From positions 3,224,001 through 3,288,000 of the forward strand of contig OZ241353.1 in the NCBI GenBank assembly GCA_965200375.1: a DNA stretch of 64,000 nucleotides, written 5' to 3'. The notes beneath the pieces were generated by a model. It saw nothing but the letters and a program-made list of their open reading frames with translations, was not told where the DNA came from and made no database searches. This stretch comes from VXYL01 sp965200375 (GTDB lineage Bacteria; Pseudomonadota; Gammaproteobacteria; Pseudomonadales; Azotimanducaceae). Of the stretch, positions 45,034-54,207 are shown piece by piece (within the stretch, counting starts at the first letter, position 1; each line of letters starts with the position of its first letter). Made by a program: the position numbers and the translations under genes.

Positions 45034-45321
45034 TTGGGGACGCAACTGCAAACGATGGACGAGGAAGCCGTGCGCCTCGTTCGCGAGAATCCAAGCGAGG
45101 AGGATGTTCCCGTCGCCATGGCGCGGCGCATCTGGAACGGCGAGAGCCCGGTGCGCGTCTGGCGCGAGCTGCGTGGCATGCGCGCCGTCGAACTCGCGGA
45201 AGCGGCGCGCATCTCCCGGTCCTACCTCTCCGCCATCGAAGGCGGCCAGAAGCAGGGCTCCGTCGATGTCCTGAAGAGCCTGGCGGAGGCACTTGGCGTC
45301 GGTCTCGAGGACCTGGCCTGA
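45034..45321 (+). CDS. XRE-family HTH regulator (95 residues)
   Basis: TTG 45034 is used because AAGGAGG ends six bases before it; ATG 45055 lacks such a site. The helix-turn-helix is LRGMRAVELAEAARISRSYL followed by SAIEGGQKQGSVDVLKSLAE. The N-terminus (MDEEAVRLVRENPSEEDVPV) resembles the antitoxin-like group that regulates itself with a toxin partner, but no toxin gene is adjacent. A CCCGT/ACGGG hairpin at 44970-44988 is a possible operator. It lies between ETF-QO and etfBA. Confidence 0.8.
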   Translation: MGTQLQTMDEEAVRLVRENPSEEDVPVAMARRIWNGESPVRVWRELRGMRAVELAEAARISRSYLSAIEGGQKQGSVDVLKSLAEALGVGLEDLA

Positions 45322-45496
45322 TACAGCCCTGCACATTGCCTGCGCTCGCGAAGGCCGGGCCGGTTGCCACGATCCACCATGCGGGAGACTTCGCTTGCGG
45401 CGCTGAGCCACCACCGGGTCCCGACTGACGGATCAAGCCTATCTTGGCGCACCCGAATACGGCAAAATGCCGCGCTTTGGGGTTGAAGGGCGGCGC

Positions 45497-46255
45497 ATGA
45501 AGGTCCTGGTTCCCGTAAAGCGGGTGGTGGACGCCAACGTCAAGGTGCGGGTGAAGGCGGACGGCACCGGCATAGACCTCGCCAACGTCAAGATGGCGGT
45601 GAATCCGTTCTGCGAGATCGCCATCGAGGAGGCGGTGCGGCTGAAGGAGGCGGGCAGCGCCACGGAGGTGGTGGCGGTGGCGATTGGCGAGCCGGCCTGC
45701 CAGGAACAGCTGCGCACCTGCCTCGCCCTCGGCGCGGACCGGGCGACTCTGGTGGAGGCGGCGGCGGATCTCGAGCCGCTGGCGGTGGCCAAGCTGCTCA
45801 AGGCGGTGTACGACCGGGAACAGCCCGGCATCGTCATTCTCGGCAAGCAGAGCATCGATGGCGACAACAGCCAGACCGGGCCGATGTTCGCGGCGCTGGC
45901 CGGGCTGCCCCAGGGCACGTTCGCGTCCAGCCTGGCAATCGACGGCGACAGCGCCGAGGTGGTGCGGGAAGTGGACGGCGGCCTGCAGACGGTGCGCCTC
46001 AGGATGCCCGTCGTCGTCACCACGGACCTGCGCCTCAACGAACCGCGCTACGCGTCCCTGCCGAACATCATGAAGGCCAAGCGCAAGCCCCTCGACACGC
46101 TGACGCCGGAAGCGCTGGGCGTGGACGTCGGCCGGCGCACCACGGTGCTGCAGGTCGCGCCGCCGCCGGGGCGGCAGGCCGGCGTCAAGGTGGAGAACGT
46201 CGAGGAGCTGGTGGACAAGCTGCGCAACGAAGCCAAGGTGATCGACGCCGCGTAG
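45497..46255 (+). CDS. etfB: Electron transfer flavoprotein, beta subunit
   Basis: 252 residues: MKVLVPVKRVVDANVKVRVK, then MAVNPFCEIAIEEAVRLKEA and the AMP-binding signature VILGKQSIDGDNSQTGPM (about 115-132). With EtfA it takes electrons from acyl-CoA and other dehydrogenases and hands them to ETF-QO. etfA follows after 65 bases. GC-rich hairpin CGGCAaaatGCCG lies just upstream of the start. Confidence 0.95.
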   Translation: MKVLVPVKRVVDANVKVRVKADGTGIDLANVKMAVNPFCEIAIEEAVRLKEAGSATEVVAVAIGEPACQEQLRTCLALGADRATLVEAAADLEPLAVAKLLKAVYDREQPGIVILGKQSIDGDNSQTGPMFAALAGLPQGTFASSLAIDGDSAEVVREVDGGLQTVRLRMPVVVTTDLRLNEPRYASLPNIMKAKRKPLDTLTPEALGVDVGRRTTVLQVAPPPGRQAGVKVENVEELVDKLRNEAKVIDAA

Positions 46256-46320
46256 GGCGTCGCGCAGGGCCGCAACTGCGGGCCGCCAGGCTGTGCGGAG
46301 CGCCGAAGAGGAGGCAGCGC

Positions 46321-47253
46321 ATGAACATTCTCGTAGTCGCCGAGCACGACAACGCCGCGCTGCGGCCGGTGACCCTCAACGTGGTGGCGGCGGCGCGGGC
46401 GATTGGCGACCCCTTCGACGTGCTGGTGGCCGGCAAAGGCTGCGCCGCGGTCGCCGCCGAAGCTGCCCGCATCGAAGGCGCCCGGAAGGTGCTGCTGGCG
46501 GACCACGACGCCTACGAACACGCCCTGGCGGAGAACCTCGGCGCCTTGGCGGCCGAGCTGGCCGCTGGCTACAGCCACGTGCTGGGCGCGCACACCACCA
46601 CCGGCAAGAACTTCCTGCCCCGGGCCGCGGCGCTGCTCGACACGCAGATGGTCTCGGACATCGTCGGCGTCAAAGGGCCGGACACCTTCGAGCGTCCCAT
46701 CTACGCCGGCAACGCCATCGCCACGGTGCAGTCCAAGGACCAGCGCAAGGTGGTCTCGGTGCGCGGCACGGGCTTCGATCCGGCGCCGGCCACCGGCGGC
46801 GCCGCCAGCATCGAGCCGGTGGCTGGCGGCCACGACGCCGGCGTCTCGGAGTTCGTCGGCGAAGAGATCGCCAAGTCCGAGCGTCCGGAACTCACCGCCG
46901 CGTCGGTGGTCATCTCCGGCGGGCGCGGGATGCAGAGCGGGGACAACTTCGCGCTGCTCGAAGGCATTGCGGACAAGCTCGGCGCCGCCATCGGCGCGTC
47001 CCGGGCAGCCGTGGACGCGGGCTTCGTGCCGAACGACATGCAAGTGGGCCAAACCGGCAAGATCGTCGCGCCGGATCTCTACGTCGCAGTCGGCATCTCC
47101 GGCGCCATTCAGCATCTCGCCGGCATGAAGGACTCCAAGGTGATCGTGGCCATCAACAAGGACGAGGACGCGCCCATCTTCCAGGTGGCGGACTACGGTT
47201 TGGTGGCGGACCTCTTCGACGCGCTGCCGGCCCTCGAGGCGGCGCTCGGCTGA
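46321..47253 (+). CDS. etfA: Electron transfer flavoprotein, alpha subunit
   Basis: 310 residues. The FAD-binding C-terminal part shows GRGMQSGDNFALLEGIADKL, VDAGFVPNDMQVGQTGKIVA and LYVAVGISGAIQHLAGMKDS, then VIVAINKDEDAPIFQVADYG, all in usual order. Partner of EtfB. Its last 61 bases overlap the 3' end of the convergent pyrB gene. Confidence 0.95.
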   Translation: MNILVVAEHDNAALRPVTLNVVAAARAIGDPFDVLVAGKGCAAVAAEAARIEGARKVLLADHDAYEHALAENLGALAAELAAGYSHVLGAHTTTGKNFLPRAAALLDTQMVSDIVGVKGPDTFERPIYAGNAIATVQSKDQRKVVSVRGTGFDPAPATGGAASIEPVAGGHDAGVSEFVGEEIAKSERPELTAASVVISGGRGMQSGDNFALLEGIADKLGAAIGASRAAVDAGFVPNDMQVGQTGKIVAPDLYVAVGISGAIQHLAGMKDSKVIVAINKDEDAPIFQVADYGLVADLFDALPALEAALG

Positions 47254-48314
47254 CCGTCGCCGTCGCCCTCCGGCGGCGGTCCGCTTCGCACCGTGCCCGG
47301 CGGCCGGCGCTTGGCCGTGTACCAGGCGACCGGCGTGGCATGGTCGTGGACCCTGTCCGCCACGTCGAGCACCAGGGCGAACAGCGCCATGCGCACCAGC
47401 ATGCCGTTGTCCGTCTGGCGGAAGATGGCGAGGTTCGGGTTGGCGATCAGGTCGTCGTCGAGCTCCTGCGCCTGGGCTCGGGAGTCCCGGGGCAGGGGAT
47501 GCATGATCACCGTGTTCGGCTCGCAGTGCTCGGTGTAGATGGCCTGGTTGACGCGGAACAGGCCCCGGTAGCGGTCCGCCTCCGCCTGGCTGGCGAAGCG
47601 TTCTTCCTGGGTGCGGGTCACGTACAGGATGTCCACGTGCCGGATGCCGTCCTCCAAAGCGTGGAACGCCTGCACCGAGTGCCCCCGCCGATGCAGCGCG
47701 GCGACCACGTCCGGCGGCGCATCGAGGCCCGGCGGCGACACCAGGTGGACTCGTACGTCGGCGAACAGCGCCAGCAGCTTGAGCAGCGAGTGGACCGTGC
47801 GGCCGTACTTGAGATCCCCGATCACCGCCAGCCGCAAGCCGTCTATGCCCCGGCCGCGGCCAGCAAGCTCCTGGCGCACGGTATAGAGGTCCAGCAGCGC
47901 TTGGCTGGGATGTTCGTTGGCGCCGTCGCCGCCGTTCATCACCGGCACCCGGGAGGCGGCGGCGAACTCGGCCACCGCGCCGGCCGCGGGATGCCGCATC
48001 ACGATCGCGTCGCTGTAGCCGGAGAGCACCCGCGCCATGTCGTACAGGGACTCGCCCTTGGCCATCGCCGACGCCCGCATGCCGGTGGTCTCGCGCACGT
48101 CGCCGCCGAGCAGGTTGAAGGCGGAGCCGAACGACACGCGGGTACGCGTGCTCGGCTCGAAGAACATGTTGGTGAGGATGGCCCCCTGCAGCACCCGCGT
48201 GATGCGGCGGCGATTGGCGTAGGGCTCCATGTCGTCCGCCACGGCGAACAGCCGATCGATGTCCGCCCGCTCGAACTGGTCCACGGAGAGGATGTGGCTG
48301 CCGGCGAAGTCCAA
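47193..48314 (-). CDS. pyrB: Aspartate carbamoyltransferase
   Basis: 373 residues. Carbamoyl-phosphate site FFEPSTRTRVSFGSAFNLLG (about 51-70), then SLYDMARVLSGYSDAIVMRH and GDGANEHPSQALLDLYTV; the aspartate side has VIMHPLPRDSRAQAQELDDD. It makes carbamoyl-aspartate for pyrimidine synthesis. The last 50 residues (after 'HDHATPVAWYTAKRR') are a Pro/Arg/Ser-rich tail not normal for the family, lying in the overlap with etfA. No pyrC or pyrI is nearby. Confidence 0.9.
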   Translation of the reverse strand: MDFAGSHILSVDQFERADIDRLFAVADDMEPYANRRRITRVLQGAILTNMFFEPSTRTRVSFGSAFNLLGGDVRETTGMRASAMAKGESLYDMARVLSGYSDAIVMRHPAAGAVAEFAAASRVPVMNGGDGANEHPSQALLDLYTVRQELAGRGRGIDGLRLAVIGDLKYGRTVHSLLKLLALFADVRVHLVSPPGLDAPPDVVAALHRRGHSVQAFHALEDGIRHVDILYVTRTQEERFASQAEADRYRGLFRVNQAIYTEHCEPNTVIMHPLPRDSRAQAQELDDDLIANPNLAIFRQTDNGMLVRMALFALVLDVADRVHDHATPVAWYTAKRRPPGTVRSGPPPEGDGDGQPSAASRAGSASKRSATKP

Positions 48315-48451
48315 TGCGCGTCCTCCGAGGATCGAGGCCAGGGCATTGTGTCACGCCGTGGTGTTGCTCGCCGCCGAAGCAGGCCAATGGCGCATCCGAG
48401 TACATGGGCTGTGGGCGCTGGTCGGCGCGACCGCCGGGACGCGCACAGGAG

Positions 48452-49366
48452 TCAGGCGTAGCCGGAGTAGTGCTTGCGTCGGTGCGGCCATGCGAGGGCC
48501 CGCGCCATCGCCCGCAGCGCCAGGTTGCCGGTGCGCCAGTCGTCATGGGGAACGATGGCGACCTCCTGCCTTCGCTCGGCCAGCACCCGCGGATTGGCTC
48601 GATAGAGGTGCTGCCTGCTCCAGTCGAGGCGGACCCGGTCGTCCGCAACGAACAGGCGATTCGCAACCGGCAGCTGGCTCCATGCGCTCAGTTCGCGCAG
48701 CACCGCCTTCGGTTGCCGCGCAAGGTCCTCGTAGCGCAGAACGCGATAGCGCCGGCCGAACTGCGCTGCCAGACCATCCAGACGACGCTGCCGGATGCGC
48801 CAGTCGCGGGCGAAACGGAGACCGGCCCAGGCACTGCCGGTGTCGCGATGGAAGCCGTAGGCGACGGCCCGGGGATCGCGCACCAGGTTCAGCACCCGAA
48901 GTTCGACATCCGGCAGCAGGCTCAATGCCAGCGACGTCTGCGGCGACTTGGAGATGTCCACGAAGCGGCTGCAGCCGGTCGTCTCGGCGACTTCCTCCAA
49001 CATGCTCCGAAGGGTGCCGAGATAGTCGGCGTGGTGCGCGACCAGCCAATCCCGCGCGCTTGGCTCGGACCAGTCCGCTAGATCATCGGCTGCTTGGAAG
49101 AAAGCCGTCTTCAACGCATGCAGGCGCGCCGGATCCGCCGTTGCGGCCGTGGCTGCCGCCCTCGGCGCGACGCGGCCGTAGACCGGGCAGGCGCGCAGCC
49201 GGCGCCCGCAGCTACAAAACGAATTCCAGGCCCAGGCCAGCCACAGATCGCGGGATTGGCCGAGGTTGAAGACGCGCGTGTGCTGCGACAGCAGAAGCGA
49301 GAGCAGCGTGCTGCCGGAGTGTCCAGAGCCGGCAACGGCGACTAGGGTTCGATTCCGAATTGACAT
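48452..49366 (-). CDS. Sulfotransferase family protein with repeat-derived start
   Basis: 304 residues from ATG 49366. The PAPS 5' loop is VAVAGSGHSGSTLLSLLLSQ (about 9-28) and the 3' site VLNLVRDPRAVAYGFHRDT (about 165). An internal 'FCSCGRRLRACPVYG' may form a metal or disulfide site. The first seven residues, MSIRNRT, lie in the repeat element (49342-49503). Between the element border and the PAPS loop there is no ATG, GTG or TTG in frame, so the element appears to provide the start codon. GTG 49378 is an alternative, also within the element. The acceptor substrate is unknown; the NRPS-like gene beyond the element is on the same strand. Confidence 0.82.
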   Translation of the reverse strand: MSIRNRTLVAVAGSGHSGSTLLSLLLSQHTRVFNLGQSRDLWLAWAWNSFCSCGRRLRACPVYGRVAPRAAATAATADPARLHALKTAFFQAADDLADWSEPSARDWLVAHHADYLGTLRSMLEEVAETTGCSRFVDISKSPQTSLALSLLPDVELRVLNLVRDPRAVAYGFHRDTGSAWAGLRFARDWRIRQRRLDGLAAQFGRRYRVLRYEDLARQPKAVLRELSAWSQLPVANRLFVADDRVRLDWSRQHLYRANPRVLAERRQEVAIVPHDDWRTGNLALRAMARALAWPHRRKHYSGYA

Positions 49367-49503
49367 GGCAAATGGCACGTTCGTCCGTCGTCGCCTCGGC
49401 GTGCGCTACTTGAGGATGTGCCGCCCCGCAAGGCCGCCGGCATCCCGGCCCTGCGACGAAACCGCCCGCTGGAACACACGTCATTCTGGAAGCGGCACAC
49501 TAG
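49342..49503 (-). mobile_element. CTAG-bounded repeat family A, full-length copy
   Basis: 162 bp including both CTAG flanks (49342-49345 and 49500-49503). Ends are imperfect inverted repeats: on the outer strands they read CTAGTGTGCCGCTTCC and CTAGGGTTCGATTCCG. The ATG and MSIRNRT reading frame point outward through 49342 into the sulfotransferase. It differs from the gsp copies at a small number of bases. Confidence 0.75.
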
Positions 49504-49589
49504 CTGCAAACGGATTCGGGCACCGGATCGCACGGCATCGGCTTTCGGTTCGCGAGGGCGCACTTGGCCCGAGGGCTCGGCACAGCGTC

Positions 49590-52448
49590 TTACTGTCCTG
49601 TCGATGCGTGTTGCCCACAAGCCGCCGGCGCTGGGACGGCACCGTACAACAGCCGCGCCAGCTGGCGGCTGAACTTGGCACGGCCCTCCCCAGGATGCAA
49701 GTGAGCGATGTTCAGGAAGTCCGTCTCCGCAAGATCGAAGTCCCGCCAGCTGAGCATCTGGATGTTCAGCCTGCGCTCCACTTCGCGCATCACTCCAGAA
49801 GCATGCAGACCGTCCTTCCCTTCCGGGCGCCTGTCCGGGGACATCGGCGGCAGCAGGCCAACAAGGCGCCCCGCGGCGGACTGGAGCTCCGAAGCCGCGC
49901 CCAGCCAGGCATCCATCGCAGCGGGGTTCAAGGGCACTGCACCTCGCCATACGTCCACTATGTAACGCTCCTGCCTCAGCATCCAAAGGGGCTTGGACCG
50001 CGCCGTCGCTTCTTGCGGCGCGTTGCGGGCCCCTGCCGTATCGACGTGCCACCCGTTCTCGCGCATGTCGGCGGCGAGGGCGGCGACGACCACGTTGCCG
50101 GACAGCATGTCGCGATCCAGCCGGATGCGCTTGGGCGGGGGCTTGCTGCTGAGATGTACCAGCTCCAATTCGAAGACAATGACGGGGCCGACCCTTCCCG
50201 CAGTCTTCTCTACGGGCGAGGGGCAGGAAGGCCCGTAGGGAGGCCCGTAGCACGCCTTGACGAACGCGCACAGTCGGCGCATGTCGGCCACATGGACACC
50301 GGGAAGGGCTGCGTTCACGGCCCTCGCCCGTCGTCCAAGCGCGGCGGCCTCGGCCTCGAACTCCCGCGGGGAGAAGGCGCGGAAGGCGCCTGACCAACCC
50401 ACAACCAGTACGTCCGGCACACCTTTGTCGTGTACGTAGGCAGGAAACCGTTGAATGAACTGTGCCGCTCGGCCGGCGGCGGCTGTCCTGACGATGCGCG
50501 GTTTGCCGGTTAGGCGGCGTAGCGACTCCACGGCGGCGCCGCGGAGGTCGCCGCACTTCCAGCGCAGTCGCCTAAGGACGCCACCGCCATGCGGCCACTT
50601 TAGCTCGTCGACAATGCGCAAGAACGGCATCTCCGCCAGCTCGACAATGGTTTGCTGATCCAACGCCAGGCCAAGCCCTTCCTCCAACGCTGCCGTGAAT
50701 CCCACGAAGCCGAGCGAATCCAAGCCAGCGTCCATCAGGTTTCGGGCGTTGAGAATGTCGCTCGGCTTGAGGTACGGCGCCTGTTCGAGAACCGCTTCCA
50801 TGACTAGATCGGTCGCACGGGAACTTCGCCCCTTGAGTTGGCTGGGTGCGCTGGGTGCCCGCTCCATCTCGGCCGCCAGCCAGCTCGCCACGGCTTCCCT
50901 GTCCACTTTGCCGTTGGCATTTCTGGGCAGCTTCGATGTGGCGTATATCCGCGACGGCACCATGCTCGGCACCAACTGGCTGGCAAGGCGGCGACGCAAC
51001 TCGGCCGGATCGAAGCCGTCCTCGTCGCCTGCTTCCACAACCGCCAGGATGGTGGCTGGCGGCGCCGGTGCCGGGGGCCAAGCCAGTGCCACCGCGTTGC
51101 GGCCTTGGGTTGCCCGCACAACGGCTGCCTCCACCTCGCCCAGCTCGATGCGCCGTCCGAGCAGATTGACTTGGCTGTCGGCCCGCCCGAGGAACGTCAA
51201 TCCGTCGTCGCAGTGCGAGGCCCGATCGCCAGTGCGGTAGGCGAGTCTGCCGTCTGGAAGCGTGACGAACCGCTTGCGCGTCTCCTCCGGGTCGTCGAGA
51301 TAGCCGGACGCGACCTGAGGCCCTACGAGGAACACTTCCCCTACTTCGTTGGCGGGACAGGGCTCCAGCCGCTCGTCCAGCAGCAGGGCCTCCATGCGCG
51401 GAAACGCTCTGCCAATCGGTACGGTGCCGAAGCCATCGACGCCTGTGTCGACGACGTGACGGCAACACACGACTGCCGCTTCGGTGAGTCCGTACCAGTT
51501 TTCGACGCTCGAGTTCGGCGCCGCTTCGGCCCAGGTTTTGGCAAGCGCCTGGTAGAGAGCCTCTCCGGCGAATACGCTGACGCGCAGAGACGGGAACGCG
51601 CCTGGCTTGAGGTCTCCCTGCAACTCCATCTGGCGACCCACCGAAGGCACCGAGAACCAGTGTGTCAGTCGGTGATCGTGGATGTAGGCGGCGGGCCTCC
51701 GCTGGTCCGCGACCGACGGCACGACCAGCGTCCCGCCGGCTTCCCAGCACGCGAACAGATCGTGCATCGCGGCGTCGAAACACATGTCGGAGTTCTGCGA
51801 CAGTCGATCCCCGGGCGCGATTCCCAGCAGCTCCCGAACGGCTTGCAGGTAGCTCTCGAACTGCGCGTTGCCAACCGGCACGCCCTTGGGCTTGCCAGTG
51901 CTGCCCGACGTGAACAGGACGTAGGCCACATCCTCGAGCGTGGCAAGGTGCGCGGGCTGCCAGTCGTCGACGTCGCCAGACCCAGACATGGACGGCTGCC
52001 ATGCGCGCTTGTCGTCCGGGCAGCGGACGACAAACGCATTCCCGCCGGACTTTGCGGTTGCGTCGCGCTGGCACTCGAGGAGTGCGGCCAAACTGGCATC
52101 GCCGCGCTCGCCGCAGACGATCTGGCTGGCGTTCGCTCGTTGCAGCAGCTCCGCGCTGCGGGCTGGAGGATGGGCGGCCACGATGGGCAGCATCGCGTGG
52201 CCAGCCAGCCGCGCGGCCAGCATGCCCACGTAGGAAGAGGCATGCCGATGCGCCAGTATCGCGGTGGTCGGCTGGGGATCGCCGAATCGGGCTGGCGCCA
52301 AGCGATCCGCCAGGCTTCGCGCCGCGCCGAGCAGCTCGCGATAGCTCCACGATTCGTCGGCCACGACGAGAGCCGTGTCGTCGGGCCGTCTTCGCGCCGC
52401 TTCGAGCACACGTCGCCCTGGCTGGTAGCCTGGCGCGGCTGTCTTCAC
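49590..52448 (-). CDS. NRPS-like protein: adenylation, carrier and SGNH-like domains
   Basis: 952 residues from GTG 52448, with GAGGAG six bases upstream. The adenylation domain (about 1-535) has VLFTSGSTGKPKGVPVGN, NWYGLTEAAVVC, GRLAYRTGDRA and LPRNANGKVDREAV. A carrier domain follows with the phosphopantetheine Ser in MDAGLDSLGFVGF (about 590). There is no condensation domain. The last 290 residues resemble an SGNH-type fold ending in FLNIAHLHPGEGRAKFSRQL. It may activate an amino or hydroxy acid and pass it to a small acceptor. A sulfotransferase lies downstream on the same strand, and gspE is divergent. Confidence 0.8.
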   Translation of the reverse strand: MKTAAPGYQPGRRVLEAARRRPDDTALVVADESWSYRELLGAARSLADRLAPARFGDPQPTTAILAHRHASSYVGMLAARLAGHAMLPIVAAHPPARSAELLQRANASQIVCGERGDASLAALLECQRDATAKSGGNAFVVRCPDDKRAWQPSMSGSGDVDDWQPAHLATLEDVAYVLFTSGSTGKPKGVPVGNAQFESYLQAVRELLGIAPGDRLSQNSDMCFDAAMHDLFACWEAGGTLVVPSVADQRRPAAYIHDHRLTHWFSVPSVGRQMELQGDLKPGAFPSLRVSVFAGEALYQALAKTWAEAAPNSSVENWYGLTEAAVVCCRHVVDTGVDGFGTVPIGRAFPRMEALLLDERLEPCPANEVGEVFLVGPQVASGYLDDPEETRKRFVTLPDGRLAYRTGDRASHCDDGLTFLGRADSQVNLLGRRIELGEVEAAVVRATQGRNAVALAWPPAPAPPATILAVVEAGDEDGFDPAELRRRLASQLVPSMVPSRIYATSKLPRNANGKVDREAVASWLAAEMERAPSAPSQLKGRSSRATDLVMEAVLEQAPYLKPSDILNARNLMDAGLDSLGFVGFTAALEEGLGLALDQQTIVELAEMPFLRIVDELKWPHGGGVLRRLRWKCGDLRGAAVESLRRLTGKPRIVRTAAAGRAAQFIQRFPAYVHDKGVPDVLVVGWSGAFRAFSPREFEAEAAALGRRARAVNAALPGVHVADMRRLCAFVKACYGPPYGPSCPSPVEKTAGRVGPVIVFELELVHLSSKPPPKRIRLDRDMLSGNVVVAALAADMRENGWHVDTAGARNAPQEATARSKPLWMLRQERYIVDVWRGAVPLNPAAMDAWLGAASELQSAAGRLVGLLPPMSPDRRPEGKDGLHASGVMREVERRLNIQMLSWRDFDLAETDFLNIAHLHPGEGRAKFSRQLARLLYGAVPAPAACGQHASTGQ

Positions 52449-52603
52449 CACGCACTCCTCGCTGCGAGGCACCATCGCCTACCTTAGCACCATCATCTCC
52501 GATCTGGCCGAACCGATTGAGGCCCCGCCTGCGAGATGCGCGGGCCGGCGGCGAAGGCGGCTTTGAGTCTCGGCAGTCTCGGCAACGAGATGCGCCGACA
52601 CCC

Positions 52604-52612
52604 TGCTATGAT
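52604..52612 (+). promoter_or_regulatory. Candidate extended -10 promoter of the gsp operon
   Basis: TGCTATGAT (TG, one base, TATGAT) is the best -10-like sequence in the divergent gap between the NRPS-like gene and gspE. It is 32 bases before GTG 52645. The -35 is weak. Confidence 0.45.
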
Positions 52613-52644
52613 CGCCGTCCTGCGCCCATGGACGCGAAAACGCC

Positions 52645-54177
52645 GTGGTGGATTTGGTCGCCGAACAGTCCGCTGCCAACGGCCATGCGCCGGCGGGGCC
52701 GCCGTTGCCGTTCGCCTTCGCCCGGCGCTTCGGAGTCGTTGCCGCCAGTGCGCCGCAGCCGGACGGCGTGCTGGAGGTCGCCTGCAGGGCGCAGCCCAGC
52801 CTCGCCACGCTGGCCGAGATCAAGCGAGTGACCAGACGGCGGCTGCGGACCACGCTGGTGCCGGAGGCGGAGTTCGAGGAGCTGCTCACCGCGGTCTACA
52901 TGCGCGATGCGTCCGAGGCCAAGCAGATGGTCGCGGACATCGGCGAGCACTTCGATCTGGCGAGCCTGGCCGAATCCGTGCCGGAGACCGAGGATCTCCT
53001 CGATCAGCGCGACGACGCGCCCATCGTCCGCCTCATCAACGCCGTGCTGGCCGAAGCCATCCGCGAGGGGGCTTCGGACGTCCACCTCGAAACCTTCGAG
53101 CGCCATCTGCAGGTGCGCTTCCGCATCGACGGCGTGATGCGCGAAGTGGTGCAGCCGAAACGAGCGCTGGCGCCGCTGTTGGTATCGCGCCTCAAGGTGA
53201 TGGCCAAGATGGACATCGCCGAGAAGCGCATCCCCCAGGACGGTCGCATGGCGCTTCGCATCGGCGGGCGGGAGGTGGACGTGCGCGTCTCCACGCTGCC
53301 CACCGGCAACGGCGAGCGCGTGGTGCTGCGGCTGCTCGACAAGCAGGCCGGCGCCTTGGAGCTGCCCAATCTCGGCATGGACCCGGCAACCCTGGCGCGG
53401 CTGCGCGAAGTGGTCGCCAGCCCGCACGGCATCTTCCTGGTGACGGGTCCCACCGGCTCCGGCAAGACGACCACCCTCTACGCCGCCATGGGCGAGCTGA
53501 ACCGGGACTCGGTGAACATCCTCACCATCGAGAACCCCATCGAGTACGGCATCGCCGGCATCGGCCAGACGCAAGTGAACGAAAAGGCGGACCTCACGTT
53601 CGCGCGGGGGCTGCGGGCCATTCTGCGGCAGGACCCGGACGTCGTCCTGGTGGGCGAGATCCGGGATCTGGAGACCGCCCAGACCGCCGTGCAGGCCAGC
53701 CTCACCGGCCACCTGGTGATGTCCACGGTTCACACCAACACCGCGGTCGGCGCGGTGACGCGGCTGGTGGACATGGGCGTGGAGCCGTTCCTCATCGCCT
53801 CCAGCGTGGTCGGGGTGCTGGCCCAGCGGCTGGTGCGCGTGCTGTGCCCGGCGTGCAAGACCGAAGCGGCGCCCAACGCCCTCGAACGCCGCTATCTCGG
53901 CGCGGACGCGGAAACGCCCGACAGGGACCGGCCCATCTATCGCGCCAACGGCTGCGACGCTTGCGGGCACTCCGGCTTCAAGGGGCGCACCGGCATCTAC
54001 GAACTGGTGGTTGCCGACGACGGCCTGCGGGAGCTCATTCACGACCGGGCCTCGGAGCAGTCGCTCACGGCCCATGTGCGCCGGAACAGTCCCAGCATCG
54101 CCGCCGACGGCCGCGCCAAGGTGCTCGCCGGCGTCACCTCGGTGAACGAGGTGACGCGCGTGAGCCTGGCGGTCTGA
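52645..54177 (+). CDS. gspE: Type II secretion ATPase GspE
   Basis: 510 residues from GTG 52645. The ATPase core has IFLVTGPTGSGKTTTLYAAM (about 262-281), ENPIEYGIAGIGQTQVN, the Asp box RAILRQDPDVVLVGEIRDLE and the His box GHLVMSTVHTNTAVGA. A four-Cys zinc site is CPACKTEAA and CDACGHSG (about 404-440). It powers pseudopilus assembly from the cytoplasmic side of the inner membrane. First gene of the operon. Confidence 0.95.
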   Translation: MVDLVAEQSAANGHAPAGPPLPFAFARRFGVVAASAPQPDGVLEVACRAQPSLATLAEIKRVTRRRLRTTLVPEAEFEELLTAVYMRDASEAKQMVADIGEHFDLASLAESVPETEDLLDQRDDAPIVRLINAVLAEAIREGASDVHLETFERHLQVRFRIDGVMREVVQPKRALAPLLVSRLKVMAKMDIAEKRIPQDGRMALRIGGREVDVRVSTLPTGNGERVVLRLLDKQAGALELPNLGMDPATLARLREVVASPHGIFLVTGPTGSGKTTTLYAAMGELNRDSVNILTIENPIEYGIAGIGQTQVNEKADLTFARGLRAILRQDPDVVLVGEIRDLETAQTAVQASLTGHLVMSTVHTNTAVGAVTRLVDMGVEPFLIASSVVGVLAQRLVRVLCPACKTEAAPNALERRYLGADAETPDRDRPIYRANGCDACGHSGFKGRTGIYELVVADDGLRELIHDRASEQSLTAHVRRNSPSIAADGRAKVLAGVTSVNEVTRVSLAV

Positions 54178-54207
54178 CGCCGCTGGCCGAGACGCCAAGG
54201 CGACGTC

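Noticed and set aside
45034..45321. Toxin-antitoxin pair
   Set aside because: The HTH protein resembles antitoxins, but no toxin-like frame lies on either side.
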